Below are positions 6,014 through 7,235 of a stretch of 7,235 bases of DNA, piece by piece. The notes beneath the pieces were generated by a model. The model did not search any database and was not told where the DNA came from. It worked only from the letters and a program-made list of their open reading frames with translations. Source of the DNA: Eubacterium sp. (GTDB lineage Bacteria; Bacillota; Clostridia; Lachnospirales; Lachnospiraceae); contig JAILSA010000071.1 in assembly GCA_024697885.1 (NCBI GenBank), positions 1 to 7,235 on the forward strand, in the 5' to 3' direction. Numbering within the stretch: the stretch's first letter is position 1; each line of letters starts with the position of its first letter. A program made the position numbers and the translations under genes.

Positions 6014-7235
6014 ATGAAATCAGATAAATACTTAAAATTATTGGCAGAAAAGTACCCCACCAGGGATTCGGTGATGAGAGAGATCATTAATCTCAGCGCT
6101 ATTTTGAACCTGCCCAAGGGTACGGAGCATTTTATGAGTGACATCCACGGAGAGTATGAGGCCTTTATGCACATCCTCAACAACTGCTCCGGTGTCATTC
6201 GTGAAAAGGTTACCAAGCTCTTTGACGAGAGCCTGACTCCGGAAGAGATTCGAGAAATCTGTACCCTGATCTACTATCCGGTGGAAAAAATGGAAATGCT
6301 TGAGGATGAGGGACGGATTTCTGAGGAGTGGTATCGCATCACCCTAAACCGCCTGATTGAGGTGGCCAAATTCCTCTCTAGCAAGTACACCCGTTCCAAG
6401 GTGCGTAAGGCCCTGCCTAAGGACTTTGCCTACATTATCGACGAGCTCCTGCACGTGCAGAAGGATGAGGACGACAACCAGGTTATGTACCACCAAAAAA
6501 TCCTGGATACCATTATTGAAATTGACAGCGCCAAGGAATTTATTAATGCCCTGGCAGGACTGATTAAGAGGCTGGCGGTGGACCACCTCCACATTGTGGG
6601 AGACATTTACGACCGCGGTCCCTACGCCCACAAGATCATGGAGCTTTTGATGGACCACCACTCTCTGGATATTGAGTGGGGAAACCACGATATTCTCTGG
6701 ATGGGGGCGGCCTGTGGCAACGATGCCTGTATCGCCAATGCCATCCGCAACAACCTTCGCTATTCCAACACAGAGGTTCTTGAGAGCGGCTACGGAATTT
6801 CCATGAGAAATCTGACTCTTTTTGCGGAGCAGACCTACAAAAACCTTGATCCTATGAAGGCAGCGGTGAAGGCTATCTCTGTCATTATGCTCAAGGCCGA
6901 GGGCCAGCTGATTCAAAAGCATCCGGAGTACCAGATGAAGGACCGCCTGTTTTTGGACAAAATGGACCTGAAAAGTGGCTATGTTCAGTGGGAAAATAAA
7001 AAGATGCCAATGAATGATGTGGATCTGCCTACGGTGGACCCGGCAGACCCTTACGCCTACTCCAAGGAGGAGAAAAAGGTGATGAAGGAGCTGAAGGTGG
7101 CCTTCAAAAACAGCCTACAGCTAGATAAACACATTGAATTCCTCTATGAAGAGGGAAGCATGTATAAGATTTTTAATGGCAACCTGCTCTACCACGGCTG
7201 CATTCCATTTGACGGCAATGGAAATTTTGACCACA
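6014..7235 (+). CDS. fbp: Class III fructose-1,6-bisphosphatase, 3'-truncated by window edge
   Basis: This cytoplasmic gluconeogenic enzyme hydrolyses fructose 1,6-bisphosphate to fructose 6-phosphate. The frame is open from the ATG at 6014 to the last base, giving 407 of the roughly 640-670 residues usual for the class III family. It carries the calcineurin-like metallophosphatase motifs: SDIHGEYEAF (Asp43, His45), VGDIYDRGPYAHKI (Asp197, Asp200, Arg201) and WGNHDILWMGAA (Asn224, His225, Asp226). These bind the dinuclear metal centre; further metal-binding residues would be in the missing C-terminal part. The N-terminal helical region (residues 1-40, SDKYLKLLAEKYPTR onward) and the large insertion around 45-185 are as expected for class III and exclude the unrelated class I and II enzymes. 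A GAGGG site (6003-6007) lies 6 nt before the ATG. It is 41 nt downstream of recU with no clear promoter between them, so it is probably co-transcribed with it. Confidence 0.5.
   Translation, partial: MKSDKYLKLLAEKYPTRDSVMREIINLSAILNLPKGTEHFMSDIHGEYEAFMHILNNCSGVIREKVTKLFDESLTPEEIREICTLIYYPVEKMEMLEDEGRISEEWYRITLNRLIEVAKFLSSKYTRSKVRKALPKDFAYIIDELLHVQKDEDDNQVMYHQKILDTIIEIDSAKEFINALAGLIKRLAVDHLHIVGDIYDRGPYAHKIMELLMDHHSLDIEWGNHDILWMGAACGNDACIANAIRNNLRYSNTEVLESGYGISMRNLTLFAEQTYKNLDPMKAAVKAISVIMLKAEGQLIQKHPEYQMKDRLFLDKMDLKSGYVQWENKKMPMNDVDLPTVDPADPYAYSKEEKKVMKELKVAFKNSLQLDKHIEFLYEEGSMYKIFNGNLLYHGCIPFDGNGNFDH

Noticed and set aside
6344..6922. 192-residue open frame on the minus strand
   Set aside because: It lies entirely antisense to the fructose-bisphosphatase, whose metallophosphatase motifs are intact, and it shows no recognisable motif or ribosome site.

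Overview
The window reads as a stretch of chromosome from a monoderm Clostridia, most likely a Lachnospiraceae-like gut bacterium. The reasons are a RecU-type Holliday junction resolvase (a Firmicutes family), a class III fructose-1,6-bisphosphatase (typical of Firmicutes and Bacteroidetes), strong AGGAGG ribosome binding sites, intermediate base composition, and an RND exporter carrying a long Lys/Ala/Gln-rich coiled-coil insertion. The genus cannot be fixed from this sequence alone. All six genes lie on the + strand; the first is cut by the left edge and the last by the right edge. I saw no tRNA, rRNA, CRISPR array, insertion sequence or phage gene.

Region 1 (1-3129) holds the C-terminal ~1020 residues of an RND-superfamily (HAE1/AcrB-like) multidrug or solute exporter. 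It is closed by a textbook intrinsic terminator at 3096-3129.

Region 2 (3130-3313) is a short intergenic stretch. It contains a GC-rich 9-bp perfect hairpin overlapping a 10-bp palindrome, and then a near-consensus sigma-A promoter (TTGAAA, 17 bp, TATACT) with a short leader that can fold next to the Shine-Dalgarno.

Region 3 (3314-7235) looks like one transcription unit: a two-TM membrane protein of unknown function, an RluA-family pseudouridine synthase, a DJ-1/PfpI-family protein, RecU, and class III fructose-1,6-bisphosphatase (3' end outside the window). Gaps are 3, 22, 36 and 41 nt, with no convincing internal terminator or promoter. The genes do not form an obvious pathway: RNA modification, carbonyl or oxidative-stress protection, recombination and gluconeogenesis are placed together, so this resembles a housekeeping cluster rather than a dedicated system.

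I found no clear candidate for a previously undescribed system. The observations most worth checking are the palindromic element at 3149-3210, the 21-bp tandem duplication that copies the stop codon of the DJ-1 gene, the coiled-coil insertion in the exporter, and the uncharacterised membrane protein that heads the second transcription unit. [Form note: the original gave no feature confidences; every 0.5 is a placeholder.]
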